A stretch of 64,000 bases of DNA from Mesorhizobium loti (GTDB lineage Bacteria > Pseudomonadota > Alphaproteobacteria > Rhizobiales > Rhizobiaceae): assembly GCF_013170705.1 (NCBI RefSeq), contig NZ_CP033334.1, forward strand, positions 5,867,501 to 5,931,500. Reading direction: 5' to 3'. Position 1 is the stretch's first letter, and every line of letters begins with the position of its first letter. The position numbers were made by a program, and so were the translations under genes. Below are positions 1-8,949 of this stretch, in pieces. The notes under the pieces are model-generated. The model made no database searches. It saw only the letters and a program-made list of their open reading frames with translations, and was not told the DNA's origin.

Positions 1-1398
1 CTTGTCGAGGCCCTCGTCGACCGGCACTTCCTTGGCCACCATCTTCTGCAGCGTCGCCGCCCATTCGGTGGTGAGGTCGAAGAACAGCGGCTGCGCCGTG
101 AACTTGATCGAGGCACCGGCCGCCGAGGCGTCGAACATCTCGACGTAGCCCGGATAGCTCTTGTTCAGCTTCTCGCGGAACATTTCGTCCTTCCAGACCG
201 ACTGGCGGACCGGATCGACGAAATCCATTTTGGTGGCGCCGAACAGTCCGTGCTCAGGACCGGAGGCCCATTGCAGGAAGTACCAGGTCGCGTCCTTGTC
301 CTTCGAGAAGTTGGACATCGCCAGCGACCAGATCCAGATGTTGGGCGTCGAGGCCTTGGCCTCAGGATTGGCGGTGAAGGCGGCATAGGCAAGCTTGCCG
401 GCCATCTTGTTGTCGCCGCCATTCATGAAGTAGCCGAGGCAGTCGGCGTCGAAGATCATCGCCGAGGCGCCGGCGCCGAGGTCCGTGCCGACCTGGTACC
501 AGGTGTAGGTCGACCAGTCCTTGGGGCCGCTCTCCTGGATCATCTTCACCCATTTGGCGTGGAAGGCCTTGGAGCCGGCCGTGTTCATCGCGGCCGCGAG
601 CTTGCCATCTGCGGAAACAGTCAGGTCCTTCTCGTTGAAATTCGAGTAAGCCGACAGGAAGCCCGGATGGATCGTCGCCCAGGAACGCGAGCCACGAACG
701 CCTATGCCGTAGACCCCGCCGCCAATGTCCTTCTGCAGCTTGGCAGCGGTGGTGATCATCTCATCCAGATTGCCGGGAACGCCGACGCCGGCCTTGTCGA
801 ACATGCCCTTGTTGTAGGTGATGTTGTTCTGTTCGAAAGCCCACGGAATGCACCACTGCTTGGCGTCTTCGGAGCCCAGCGCACCGCCCGGCTTGCCGTT
901 CCAGGCGCAGGACGACTTCACGCCCGGCAGGATATCGTCCCAAGCATAGTTCGGGTTGGTCTTGGCCGGGTCCTTGATCCATTCGTTGAGGTCGGTGATC
1001 CAGCCTGCCGGACCATAGGTCCAGGTCATGTAGGCACCGGTCATGAAGGCATCGTATTCGGGCGAGCTTGCCGAAAGCGCCGCCGTGACCTTGTCGAAAT
1101 AGACGTCTTCCGGGAACACGTCGTAGACGACATTCATGCCGGTCAGTTTCTTGAAGTTCTCGAGGTCGGCGATCATCGCATCGGCATAGGGATGCTTGTT
1201 GAGCAGGAGCTTGATGGTCTTGCCCTTATGCGCCTGCCAGTCGAAATCGGCGGCGAGTGCGCGGGTCTGCCCCAGATTGAGCAGCGTGCCGGCGGTGCCG
1301 GCCGCAAGGCCCATCGCACCCAGGCCCTTGATCAGTCCGCGACGGTCGACCTGTCCACGCAGGAAGGCGTCTATGAGGTCTTTCTCTTTCTCATGCAT
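1..1398 (-). CDS. sugar ABC transporter substrate-binding protein (3' end outside window)
   Basis: Periplasmic binding protein of the family-1 extracellular solute-binding type, which delivers a sugar to an ABC importer. At least 466 codons are present and the C-terminus runs off the left edge. It starts at the ATG at 1398, preceded by GGAGGAGAAG. The N-terminus has a charged lead (MHEKEKDLIDAFLRGQVDRR) and a hydrophobic, Ala/Gly-rich stretch ending near ALAADF, which fits an export signal. The body has the usual pattern of this family (LLNKHPYADAM, VVYDVFPEDVYF, PWAFEQNNITYNKGMFDKAG). It lies 45 bp downstream of a SorC-type regulator on the same strand, so the regulator probably controls this transporter. 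Substrate is unknown. Confidence 0.88.
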   Translation of the reverse strand, partial: MHEKEKDLIDAFLRGQVDRRGLIKGLGAMGLAAGTAGTLLNLGQTRALAADFDWQAHKGKTIKLLLNKHPYADAMIADLENFKKLTGMNVVYDVFPEDVYFDKVTAALSASSPEYDAFMTGAYMTWTYGPAGWITDLNEWIKDPAKTNPNYAWDDILPGVKSSCAWNGKPGGALGSEDAKQWCIPWAFEQNNITYNKGMFDKAGVGVPGNLDEMITTAAKLQKDIGGGVYGIGVRGSRSWATIHPGFLSAYSNFNEKDLTVSADGKLAAAMNTAGSKAFHAKWVKMIQESGPKDWSTYTWYQVGTDLGAGASAMIFDADCLGYFMNGGDNKMAGKLAYAAFTANPEAKASTPNIWIWSLAMSNFSKDKDATWYFLQWASGPEHGLFGATKMDFVDPVRQSVWKDEMFREKLNKSYPGYVEMFDASAAGASIKFTAQPLFFDLTTEWAATLQKMVAKEVPVDEGLDK

Positions 1399-1443
1399 TT
1401 CGTCTTCTCCTCCACAGGGTAGTTTCAACCAAACTGATGCCGG

Positions 1444-2418
1444 CTACCCGACCGGCGTCTCCTCCACGAGCGATCGCGCCGTCCGCTCGTCTGTTATCAG
1501 GCCCCTGAGATAGCGGCCTTCGAGCACCGACTTGATGGCGCGAACCTTGATCTTGCCGCCGGCGACGGCGACGATCCGGCGGCTGGCAATGTCCTCCCGC
1601 GTCAGCGCCAGCGCCCGGTTGGAAACGGTGGTAGCCACCGCCTTGCCGGCCTCGTCGAAGAAATGACCGAGCAATTCGCCGACGCCGCCATTGCGGCGGA
1701 TCTCCTCCATCTCGCCCTTTTCGATCATGCCGGTGGCAACCAGCGATGCCTCGCGCTCGGCGGTGCCGATACCGGCGAACAAGAGGTCGGCGGAGCGCGC
1801 GAGATCGAAGACCTCGCTGATGCCCTTCTGCCCGAGCAGCACGGTCCGGTCCTCGGCGGTATTGGCGAACATCGGCACCGGCATCACATAGGCTTCGGCG
1901 CCGGTGCGTTCTGCCAGGCGGTGAATGACATCATGCGGGTTGGCCGAGAATTTCCGCGTCAGGCCGCCAAGCAGCGAGACGAAGCGGATCTTGTCGGTCG
2001 AGGTGCGCGGCAGATACTCCACGCAGGCGGCCAGCGTGCGGCCATGGCCGACACCGATCAGCGCCTCCTCGCCGCGCTCGATCTCGCGCTTGAGGAACTG
2101 CGCGCCGGCAATGCCGAGCGCCTTGAGCGGCAGATCCTCGGAATCGAAATCCGGAACCACCTCGCAATAATCGAGGCCGTAGCGGCGGGACAATTCGTCC
2201 TCGAGCTGCACGCATTCGGAGACTTCGCCGTCGATATAGACCTTCACCAGCCCTTCCTGGTTGGCCTTGGTGATGAGGCGATGGGCCTTGAGGCTGGTCA
2301 GCCCCAGCCGCTTGGCGACCTCGGACTGGGTAAGGCCGCCGGCATAGTGAAGCCACGCGGCGCGCGTCGCCATGCTGGTTTCGTCGTCGCGCAGGAGGCC
2401 GTTGCCAAACCCTACCAT
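1444..2418 (-). CDS. SorC/DeoR-family sugar-binding transcriptional regulator
   Basis: About 324 aa. The N-terminal helix-turn-helix (about residues 15-50: TRAAWLHYAGGLTQSEVAKRL, then LTSLKAHRLITKA) is followed by the large SorC sugar-phosphate-sensing domain (IGVGHGRTLAACVEYLP, VSLLGGLTRK, LFAGIGTAER, GVGELLGHFFDEAG, AGGKIKVRAIKSVL). Such proteins respond to a phosphorylated sugar. I chose the ATG at 2418 because AAGG sits 6 nt before it; a GTG at 2424 is possible but lies too close to that site. A GATA-N4-TATC inverted repeat (2430-2441) lies just upstream and may be the autoregulatory site. Probably co-transcribed with the binding protein downstream. Confidence 0.9.
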   Translation of the reverse strand: MVGFGNGLLRDDETSMATRAAWLHYAGGLTQSEVAKRLGLTSLKAHRLITKANQEGLVKVYIDGEVSECVQLEDELSRRYGLDYCEVVPDFDSEDLPLKALGIAGAQFLKREIERGEEALIGVGHGRTLAACVEYLPRTSTDKIRFVSLLGGLTRKFSANPHDVIHRLAERTGAEAYVMPVPMFANTAEDRTVLLGQKGISEVFDLARSADLLFAGIGTAEREASLVATGMIEKGEMEEIRRNGGVGELLGHFFDEAGKAVATTVSNRALALTREDIASRRIVAVAGGKIKVRAIKSVLEGRYLRGLITDERTARSLVEETPVG

Positions 2419-2424
2419 TTCCAC

Positions 2425-2624
2425 CCTTTGATATTTTTATCAGTTGTTGCAAAATTTTTCACACGACTCGATCAGAGTCAAGCGCCAGCCTTCCCCCGTC
2501 GTGCACGGAGGTTCAAAAGGGCTCCTGGCCGCCCAGGGACACGGAGAGCGCGCGCGAGTGCGCCGCGCCTGCGTTACTTCGCAGGCCGCCTGCCCGGTGG
2601 CCGGTCAATTCGAAGGAAAAAGAT
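2425..2624. other. intergenic stretch between ftsZ2 and the SorC-type gene
   Basis: About 200 bp. The end next to the SorC-type gene is AT-rich (GATATTTTTATC, then TTGCAAAATTTTT) and probably holds its promoter and operator. The remainder is GC-rich. I see no convincing gene in it and no clear terminator for ftsZ2. Confidence 0.5.
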
Positions 2625-3656
2625 CTACTGCAAGGTCCTTGCGGCGGACGGCATGGCGCGGTCGTGCGCGACGCCCAGATCCTCCGCGCCGATCGCCCTA
2701 TCGAGGCCGGTCGCCACGACGGAAACCCTGAACCGGCCTTCCATGCTCTTGTCGAAGATCGCGCCGACGATGATGTCGGCGTCTTCATAGACCTCCTCGC
2801 GAATGCGGGTGGCGGCTTCGTCGACCTCGAACAGGGTCATGTCGCGGCCGCCCGATATCGAGACCAGGACGCCCTTGGCACCCTTCATCGATACTTCGTC
2901 GAGCAGCGGGTTGGCGATCGCGGCTTCGGCCGCCTTCATCGCCCGGCTTTCGCCTGACGCCTCGCCGGTTCCCATCATGGCGCGGCCCATGCCGCGCATC
3001 ACCGATTTGACGTCGGCGAAGTCGAGATTGATCAGGCCTTCCTTGACGATGAGATCGGTGATGCAGCTGACGCCGGAATAAAGCACCCGGTCGGCGAAGA
3101 CGAAGGCATCGGCGAATGTGGTCTTGGCATCGGCGATCCGGAACAGGTTCTGGTTCGGGATGACGATGACCGTGTCGGCGCTTTCGCGCAGTCGCTCGAT
3201 ACCCTCTTCGGCCATCTGCATGCGGCGCCTGCCCTCGAAAGTGAAGGGCTTGGTGACGACCCCCACCGTCAGGATGCCGGCCTTGCGCGCCGCTTGCGCA
3301 ATGATGGGTGCGGCGCCGGTGCCGGTACCGCCGCCCATGCCGGCGGTGACGAAACACATATGCGTGCCGGCCAGATGGTCCATGATCTCGTCGAGCGATT
3401 CCTCGGCCGCGGCGCGGCCGATCTCGGGCAGCGATCCCGCGCCCAGCCCCTCCGTGACGTGCGCGCCAAGCTGGATCAGCCGCGTCGCCTTCGACATGGT
3501 CAGCGCCTGGGCATCGGTGTTGGCGGCTATGAATTCGGTTCCCTGAAGCTGCTCCGCGATCATGTTGTTGATGGCGTTGCCGCCGCCGCCACCGACGCCG
3601 ATAACGGTGATCTTGGGTCTCATCTCGGAGATTTCCGGCTTCTTGAACTCGGCCAT
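2625..3656 (-). CDS. ftsZ2: FtsZ-like cell division GTPase, short second copy (FtsZ2 type)
   Basis: Tubulin-like GTPase of 343 aa. The nucleotide-binding parts are intact: [13 protein letters not shown] near the N-terminus, the tubulin signature [19 protein letters not shown], and the T7 loop [11 protein letters not shown] needed for hydrolysis in the polymer. It ends about 20 residues after the globular core, with no long linker and no conserved C-terminal peptide for FtsA/ZipA binding. This matches the short FtsZ2 known in rhizobia next to a full-length FtsZ. I chose the ATG at 3656 because GGAG lies 8 nt upstream; an in-frame start at 3734 has no such site. It stands alone, away from a dcw cluster. 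Confidence 0.93.
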   Translation of the reverse strand: MAEFKKPEISEMRPKITVIGVGGGGGNAINNMIAEQLQGTEFIAANTDAQALTMSKATRLIQLGAHVTEGLGAGSLPEIGRAAAEESLDEIMDHLAGTHMCFVTAGMGGGTGTGAAPIIAQAARKAGILTVGVVTKPFTFEGRRRMQMAEEGIERLRESADTVIVIPNQNLFRIADAKTTFADAFVFADRVLYSGVSCITDLIVKEGLINLDFADVKSVMRGMGRAMMGTGEASGESRAMKAAEAAIANPLLDEVSMKGAKGVLVSISGGRDMTLFEVDEAATRIREEVYEDADIIVGAIFDKSMEGRFRVSVVATGLDRAIGAEDLGVAHDRAMPSAARTLQ

Positions 3657-3885
3657 GCCTGCTTCTCCTTCGCCAATTGCGCGCTTCACGACCCACCCGC
3701 GGATTGCCTGCAAGACATTGCAATCGAGCGGCATGACGCGAATCAGTCCGTTCGGATGGATGCCCCAAAAAGCCAGAGAGAGGCCGGACGTGCAAGTGCG
3801 TGGAAGCTCAAGATTTGTGATGAAGGGGCCGACATCGTGCGACCGGCTGTCCGATCCCGGGCGATTGACCCTGATCCGGCCTTCT
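3657..3885. other. intergenic region upstream of ftsZ2
   Basis: About 230 bp between the LuxR-type gene and ftsZ2, both leftward. It must hold any private ftsZ2 promoter. I see only the GGAG ribosome-binding site and no clear -35/-10 pair, terminator or small gene. Confidence 0.4.
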
Positions 3886-4707
3886 TCAGGGCGCCTTGCG
3901 CTCTGGAACCTGGCTGGTCGCCCGCTCCAGGATCGGCATCATCAGCGCGAACAGCTCCGCCTGCGATGACAGGCTGCATCTGTTGTAGAGCTGTTTGCGG
4001 AAAACCTTCACCGTCTGCGGGCTGACCCCGAGGTTCAAACCGATCGATGGCGAGGAGTGTCCCTGCAAGATGAGGAGCGCCACTTCGGCCTGACGCTTGC
4101 TCAACAGCACATTGTGATGCGTCCGCATCGCCGCGATCAGGCTGTCGGTGATCGACATCGGGCGCGGAGCGACCGCGGGCGGGGCTTCGGACGCAACCCA
4201 ATGCGCGCGCAGCAGCGACATGATCGCCGGCTCATGCGCGCGCAGGCAGTCCTCGGCCTTGGCCGCGAAGGCCTGGCCGGAAGAACCGTCCTTGCCCATC
4301 GAGATGGTGATGGTGGCGTTCTCCCCGATCGGCAACACGACCGATATTTCGTCGGTGATGCCGATCCGCCCGTAATACCACTTGAAATAGCGGCTGCGGC
4401 GAAACTGGTCAGGCGCCACGTCGAGAAGACGATAGAGCCCCGGCGCGCCGCGCCTCAGGTGAAAATGATAGATCGGATCAAGCAGATAGGCGGCCGGCAG
4501 ATATTGTTCGGCGAGATAGCGAAACACATCGGGACCATAGATCTTCTTGTAGAGCACGTTGGGTACAGCGGTACCCGAGAAAACGATGACGATGACATTG
4601 TCGTAGCTGAGGCAACGCCGCAGATACCCGGTAACAGCCGGATAGAACTCGCGTTTGCCGATCGCATCGATGGCCAGCGCCAGACCTTCAAAGATGGACT
4701 TTGTCAC
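3886..4707 (-). CDS. LuxR-type helix-turn-helix transcriptional regulator
   Basis: About 273 aa. The C-terminal 65 residues form a LuxR/GerE-type DNA-binding domain ([19 protein letters not shown], then [18 protein letters not shown]). The N-terminal 190 residues are an unassigned sensor region ([52 protein letters not shown]). It has no receiver domain, so it probably binds a small molecule rather than being phosphorylated. Start is GTG at 4707 or TTG at 4710; both follow GGGG at a workable distance. It faces the dimethylformamidase-like operon across a strong palindrome and is the obvious local regulator. Confidence 0.85.
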   Translation of the reverse strand: MTKSIFEGLALAIDAIGKREFYPAVTGYLRRCLSYDNVIVIVFSGTAVPNVLYKKIYGPDVFRYLAEQYLPAAYLLDPIYHFHLRRGAPGLYRLLDVAPDQFRRSRYFKWYYGRIGITDEISVVLPIGENATITISMGKDGSSGQAFAAKAEDCLRAHEPAIMSLLRAHWVASEAPPAVAPRPMSITDSLIAAMRTHHNVLLSKRQAEVALLILQGHSSPSIGLNLGVSPQTVKVFRKQLYNRCSLSSQAELFALMMPILERATSQVPERKAP

Positions 4708-4712
4708 CAATC

Positions 4713-4739
4713 ATACCCCAATGGGGGTATATACCCCCA
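4713..4739. promoter_or_regulatory. overlapping inverted repeats, probable operator of the LuxR-type regulator
   Basis: An 18-bp perfect palindrome, TGGGGGTATATACCCCCA (4722-4739), overlaps a second inverted repeat with arms ATACCCC and GGGGTAT (4713-4719 and 4724-4730). Together they form three TACCCC-type half sites in a row. They sit 6 bp from the LuxR-type gene start and about 110 bp before the dimethylformamidase-like start. LuxR-type regulators bind such dyads as dimers, so control of both directions is a reasonable inference. Confidence 0.65.
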
Positions 4740-4797
4740 AGAAACGATGCCCGTAGTGTAAATCAAAAAAAACAGGGGTACGAGAGAATTGTCCAGC

Positions 4798-4854
4798 ATG
4801 CCATTCAAGAGAGCGCACAGGCCGGGATCGCGGCGCGGATCTTTGCCGCGATGA
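4798..4854 (+). CDS. possible 18-codon leader peptide overlapping the next start
   Basis: A small open frame encodes MPFKRAHRPGSRRGSLPR. Its TGA (4852-4854) overlaps the ATG of the dimethylformamidase-like gene (4851), the ATGA arrangement of translational coupling. GAGAG lies about 10 nt before its ATG, whereas the downstream gene has no good ribosome-binding site of its own. That is the only argument for it being translated. The peptide is very basic and matches nothing I know. Confidence 0.3.
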   Translation: MPFKRAHRPGSRRGSLPR

Positions 4855-6956
4855 AACGCCCCGTCGATCATGGCGCCATGGCCGTTTCGGGCTACACGGT
4901 TCCCTGGCACATAGCCGCCGGAGCGCCGGTCGCGCTTCATGTCTCCTCGTCCCGGCCGGTGCGCGACGTGCGGATCGTGCGGCTCGATACGCCCACGGCC
5001 GAATTCATGGACTGGCGTGTCGAACCGACAGGGAATGCCGCGTCGCATCGCGACTTCGACCACGGGTCCTTCCCCAGGATCGCGGCAACGGAACTGGCCA
5101 AGACCACTAAGATCAGCGGCGTCGCCTTCGAAGTGTATTTGACCCGAAATGACGGCGCCCGCGTGCTCTTCGAATGCGGAAATCTGCGCCTTGGGTTGCA
5201 GGACGGACGTCTGACATCGAGCCATGACGGCAAGCCGCAGGAAATCGGCGAGATTTTGCCGGCGAATACGTGGCTGACGGTCGAGATCTCGTCCGATGGT
5301 AATGCGACGATCCTGAAGATCGGCTCGGACGACCTCTTGTCGCCATATCGCCTGCATCGTCAATTCGATCGGCCCTGGTCTCCCCTCGGCGACATGGTCT
5401 TCGGCGCCAGCGCGGCGAACGATATCAAAACGCTGAATGCCAAGTTCTCGGCGATAGCGCTGCAGACCGCGACGGGACACATCGCCTGGTCGTTCCCCAC
5501 CTTGCTGCCGAGCGGCCCGATCGCCTCGGCCGGCGGAGACAGCGTCCTCTTGCTGGAAACCGTCAACCAGCCGGCATTCTGCATGACCTCGCGGCGCTGG
5601 GATGGATCAAGTTTCGACCCCCGGCTGGTGCCGTCGCATTACGATGCGGTGCATTGCCATGACGACGACATGGGCGCGTTGCAGTGGCCGGCCTCGTACC
5701 ATGTGCATGTCCCCGACGAGGCGCCCGCGGGCGTCTATGCCTTCGAGGTCGGCCATGACGAAGGAGCGGAGCGCATCGTCTTCTTCATCACCTCGTCCGT
5801 ACGCCGTGCGCCGCTGCTGTTCCTGGTGCCGACGGCCACCTATCTCGCCTATGCGGATGAATTCCTGCCGGCGCATCTCTACGAATGGATGTGCGAGGAT
5901 CGTGGCCACCGCTTCGCGATCGATAACAACCTGAAGTCGCTCTACGACTATCACAGCGATCTCAGCGGCGTGTCGATCGCTTCCTACAAGAAGCCGAAGG
6001 CGACGCTGCGCGACGACTACAATTACCCGCTCTGCGGTTGCCCGCACAATCTGCCGGTCGACCTGCATTTCCTGCGCTTCTGCCACAATAACGGCATTGC
6101 CTTCGACCTCATCACCGACCGCGACCTGCATGAGCGGGGCGTTGCCGGCTTGCAGGATTATCAAGCGGTCATCACCGGCAGCCATCCCGAATACATGTCG
6201 GTCGAGATGGAACATGCGCTGCGCCAGTTCGCCGCGACGGGCGGCGCCATCGCCTATCTCGGCGGCAATGGTTTTGCCGGCAAGGTGGCATTCCAGGACG
6301 ATCTGATGGAGTTGCGCCGTTCGCCGCTCGAGGCGGGCCGCACCTGGGACGGGCCGATCGCCGAACAGTCGCTGTCGATCACCAACCAGCCGGGCGGCCA
6401 TCTTCGCGCCAGCGGGCGTGGCGAATTCTCGCTGACCGGCGTCGCCATCTCGCTCATGGGCTTCGATGGTGCGCGGCCTTTCACGCGTACGCCGGACAGC
6501 CATCACCCTTCAGCCGCGTGGCTGTTCAAAGGGGTCGCCAACGAGACCTTCGGCGACGAGGGCATCGTGCTTGGCGGCGCGGCGGGCTACGAGGTCGATG
6601 CCACCGATCCGCATCTCGGCACCTCTCCCGATACGATGGTGATTGCGCGCGCAACCGACTTTCCGGACAGCTTCGTCCACGACGCGACACGCTGGTACGA
6701 GGGTGGCGTGGACGAACGCGCATCGCGGCGCTGCGCGGAGATGACGCTGCGCCATCTGCCTTCGGGCGGTCTGATCTTTTGCGCAAGCTCGGTCGCCTGG
6801 TGCGGCGCGCTGCCGACCGGCGATGCCATGAACGACGTCGGCAGGATCACGAAGAATTTGCTGACGCATCTGGCGGCGGCAAAGAGCCGGACGAACCCGG
6901 ACCGACAGCAACAGAGCGGGGGCCAACCCGCCGCCCGATCGGGTTCGACGGCATAG
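4851..6956 (+). CDS. N,N-dimethylformamidase large (beta) subunit-like hydrolase
   Basis: 701 aa, close to the roughly 760 aa of the Paracoccus dimethylformamidase large subunit, which hydrolyses dimethylformamide to dimethylamine and formate at a mononuclear iron held by two tyrosines and a carboxylate. Comparable residues are visible: Tyr in TATYLAYAD (Y331/Y334), Tyr in YDYH (Y365/Y367) and H445/E447 in GSHPEY, with spacing like the Paracoccus site as I recall it. The N-terminal 250 residues look like the lectin-like domain of that enzyme. No small-subunit gene (about 130 aa) is present nearby. The only in-frame conventional start after the palindrome is ATG 4851. It has no signal peptide and heads the operon. 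The true substrate need not be dimethylformamide. Confidence 0.82.
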   Translation: MKRPVDHGAMAVSGYTVPWHIAAGAPVALHVSSSRPVRDVRIVRLDTPTAEFMDWRVEPTGNAASHRDFDHGSFPRIAATELAKTTKISGVAFEVYLTRNDGARVLFECGNLRLGLQDGRLTSSHDGKPQEIGEILPANTWLTVEISSDGNATILKIGSDDLLSPYRLHRQFDRPWSPLGDMVFGASAANDIKTLNAKFSAIALQTATGHIAWSFPTLLPSGPIASAGGDSVLLLETVNQPAFCMTSRRWDGSSFDPRLVPSHYDAVHCHDDDMGALQWPASYHVHVPDEAPAGVYAFEVGHDEGAERIVFFITSSVRRAPLLFLVPTATYLAYADEFLPAHLYEWMCEDRGHRFAIDNNLKSLYDYHSDLSGVSIASYKKPKATLRDDYNYPLCGCPHNLPVDLHFLRFCHNNGIAFDLITDRDLHERGVAGLQDYQAVITGSHPEYMSVEMEHALRQFAATGGAIAYLGGNGFAGKVAFQDDLMELRRSPLEAGRTWDGPIAEQSLSITNQPGGHLRASGRGEFSLTGVAISLMGFDGARPFTRTPDSHHPSAAWLFKGVANETFGDEGIVLGGAAGYEVDATDPHLGTSPDTMVIARATDFPDSFVHDATRWYEGGVDERASRRCAEMTLRHLPSGGLIFCASSVAWCGALPTGDAMNDVGRITKNLLTHLAAAKSRTNPDRQQQSGGQPAARSGSTA

Positions 6957-6997
6957 CGACATTTCAACATCACACTTTGGGAACAAGGACCAGGATC

Positions 6998-7996
6998 ATG
7001 GGATTGAGAAAACATTTCATCGGGGCGGCCGCCCTGTTGGCACTCGCCACCGCAATGCCGTTCGCGGCACAAACGGCAAGGGCACAGGACCTGCCGGTCG
7101 AACCGGGCGTGTTCAAGCTCGCAATATCGCCGTGGCTTGGCTACGGCATGTGGTACATCGCCCAGGAAAAGGGCTTCTTCAAAGCCAACGGGCTGGAAGG
7201 CGTCGAGCTGACCAATTTCGTCGAAGACAAGGACATGGGCGCGGCGGTTGCCGCCGGTCAGGTCGACGGCGACAATGAGTCCATCCAGCAGTTGCTGGCC
7301 AAGGTGCAGGCCGGCATTCCGATCAAGGGCGTGCTGCTGCTCGATGCCAGCACAAAGGCCGATGCCATCCTGGTCAACAGCGACATCAAGACCGTCGCCG
7401 ATCTCAAGGGCAAGCAGGTTGCCTTCGAGCGCGGCTCGACCAGCGATCTGCTGCTGAACTACGTGCTGCAGAAGAACGGCATGACCATCGACGACGTCAA
7501 CGTCCTGCCTATGCCGGCCGCCAGCGCCGGCACGGCTATCATTTCCGGCACCGTGCCGGCGGCCGTGACCTATGAACCGTATATTTCGGCCGCTATCGGC
7601 GCTGACAAGAACATCAAGGTGCTGGCCGAGGCCGGCGAGGCGCCAGGCTTGATCAGCGACGTGCTTTCCGTGCCGGAGGAGACGCTGAAGAAGAAGCCGG
7701 GCCAGGTGCAGGCCATGCTGAAGAGCTGGGACCAGGCGCTCGACTATTACCGCGTCCACACCGAGGAAGGCCGCGCGATCATCGCCAAGGGCGTCGGCGC
7801 CGAACCGGCGGATCTCGCCACGGCCTTCGACGGCGTGTCGTATTATTCGGTCAGCGAAAGCCAGAAGGCACTGAACGGCGTGTTCAAGTCCGACACCTAT
7901 CCCGGCATCGTCAAGGCGGCGATCGCCGCCAAGCTGATCGACAAGGATATCGCCTACGACGCCGCCATCGACCCGACCGTGGCGCATTCGAAGTAA
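6998..7996 (+). CDS. NitT/TauT-type ABC transporter substrate-binding protein
   Basis: 332 aa. A clear signal peptide (LRKHFIGAAALLALATAMPF, then AAQTARA) is followed by an SsuA/TauA-like fold (ISPWLGYGMWYIAQEKGFFK, DKDMGAAVAAGQVDG, VAFERGSTSDLLLNYVLQ). This family binds nitrate, sulfonates, taurine, pyrimidine precursors and similar small polar compounds. The start at 6998 follows AAGGACCAGG. Its permease and ATPase lie five and six genes downstream in the same operon, so the enzymes between them probably act on the imported compound. Confidence 0.9.
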   Translation: MGLRKHFIGAAALLALATAMPFAAQTARAQDLPVEPGVFKLAISPWLGYGMWYIAQEKGFFKANGLEGVELTNFVEDKDMGAAVAAGQVDGDNESIQQLLAKVQAGIPIKGVLLLDASTKADAILVNSDIKTVADLKGKQVAFERGSTSDLLLNYVLQKNGMTIDDVNVLPMPAASAGTAIISGTVPAAVTYEPYISAAIGADKNIKVLAEAGEAPGLISDVLSVPEETLKKKPGQVQAMLKSWDQALDYYRVHTEEGRAIIAKGVGAEPADLATAFDGVSYYSVSESQKALNGVFKSDTYPGIVKAAIAAKLIDKDIAYDAAIDPTVAHSK

Positions 7997-8061
7997 GCGT
8001 TTGCCAGACCGGCGGGCGAGCCAATGCGGCTCGCCTGTCAATGGCGGGAAGAAATCCAGAC

Positions 8062-8949
8062 ATGACCAGCACCACCGCCGTTCAAGTGGCCTTGACGTTC
8101 GATTTCGATGGCTATTCGACATGGATCGGCAGCCATCGGGCGACGTCGCCGAGCATGCTCTCGCGCGGCGAGTTCGATCCGATCGGCGCGCGCCGCATCC
8201 TCGACGTGCTGGAGCAGGCCGGCATCCCGGCAACCTTTTTCGTGCCTGGCCATTCGGCGCTGGCCTTTCCGCCGGTGGTGCGCGCCTTCCGCGATGGCGG
8301 CCACGAGATCGGCCATCATGGCTGGGTCCATGAGAACCCCGTGCTGCTGACGCGCGAGCAAGAGCGCACCGTCCTGCTGAGAGGCCTGGAAGCACTGGAC
8401 AAGGTCGCCGGCGTCAGGCCCTCCGGCTACCGGTCGCCGGCCTGGGACAACAGCCCGTCCACCGTCGAACTGCTGCTCGAGTTCGGTTTCGAATACGAGA
8501 GCTCGATGATGGGCAACGACCACGAACCATACTGGTGCCGGATCGGTGACGCATGGTCGACCACGGAAGAATTCCGCTTCGGCCTGCCGGTCGACCTCGT
8601 CGAAATGCCTGTCGCCTGGCATCTCGACGATTTTCCACAATTCGAATTCCTGGCGACCGACAAGGGCTATCTGCCAGGCGGCCGCGCGCCGTCGACGGCG
8701 CTTGAGATCTGGAAGGCCGAGTTCGACTTCCTCTACCAGCGGATCGGCAGCGGCGTGATGGTGGTGACCATGCACCCGCAGATCATGGGACGCGGCCACA
8801 GGCTGCTGATGTTGGAAGAATTCATCCGCCATGTCGCCTCGCATGAGCGCGCCGGCTTCACGACTTGCCAGGACTACGTTCGGCACTGGCGCAAGGGGCG
8901 TTCGCCTTCCCTGCCCGCGGATGCCGGCGACAACAGGTTGGCCAGATGA
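8062..8949 (+). CDS. polysaccharide-deacetylase-family hydrolase, cyclic imidase/PuuE-like
   Basis: 295 aa NodB-homology protein. Visible motifs are LTFDFD (metal/base Asp), HEIGHHGWVHE (metal-binding HxxxH type), GYRSPAWDNS and the C-terminal MHPQIMGRGHR. The segment HLDDFPQFEF and overall length are typical of the branch with cyclic-imide hydrolase and allantoinase PuuE, which attack C-N bonds in rings, rather than cell-wall deacetylases. There is no signal peptide, so it acts in the cytoplasm. GGAAG about 10 nt upstream supports ATG 8062 over ATG 8041. Its stop overlaps the next ATG (ATGA). Confidence 0.82.
   Translation: MTSTTAVQVALTFDFDGYSTWIGSHRATSPSMLSRGEFDPIGARRILDVLEQAGIPATFFVPGHSALAFPPVVRAFRDGGHEIGHHGWVHENPVLLTREQERTVLLRGLEALDKVAGVRPSGYRSPAWDNSPSTVELLLEFGFEYESSMMGNDHEPYWCRIGDAWSTTEEFRFGLPVDLVEMPVAWHLDDFPQFEFLATDKGYLPGGRAPSTALEIWKAEFDFLYQRIGSGVMVVTMHPQIMGRGHRLLMLEEFIRHVASHERAGFTTCQDYVRHWRKGRSPSLPADAGDNRLAR

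Noticed and set aside
6587..8395. Minus-strand open frame of 602 codons
   Set aside because: Antisense to the amidase-like end, the binding protein and the deacetylase-family gene, all of which have strong family motifs.
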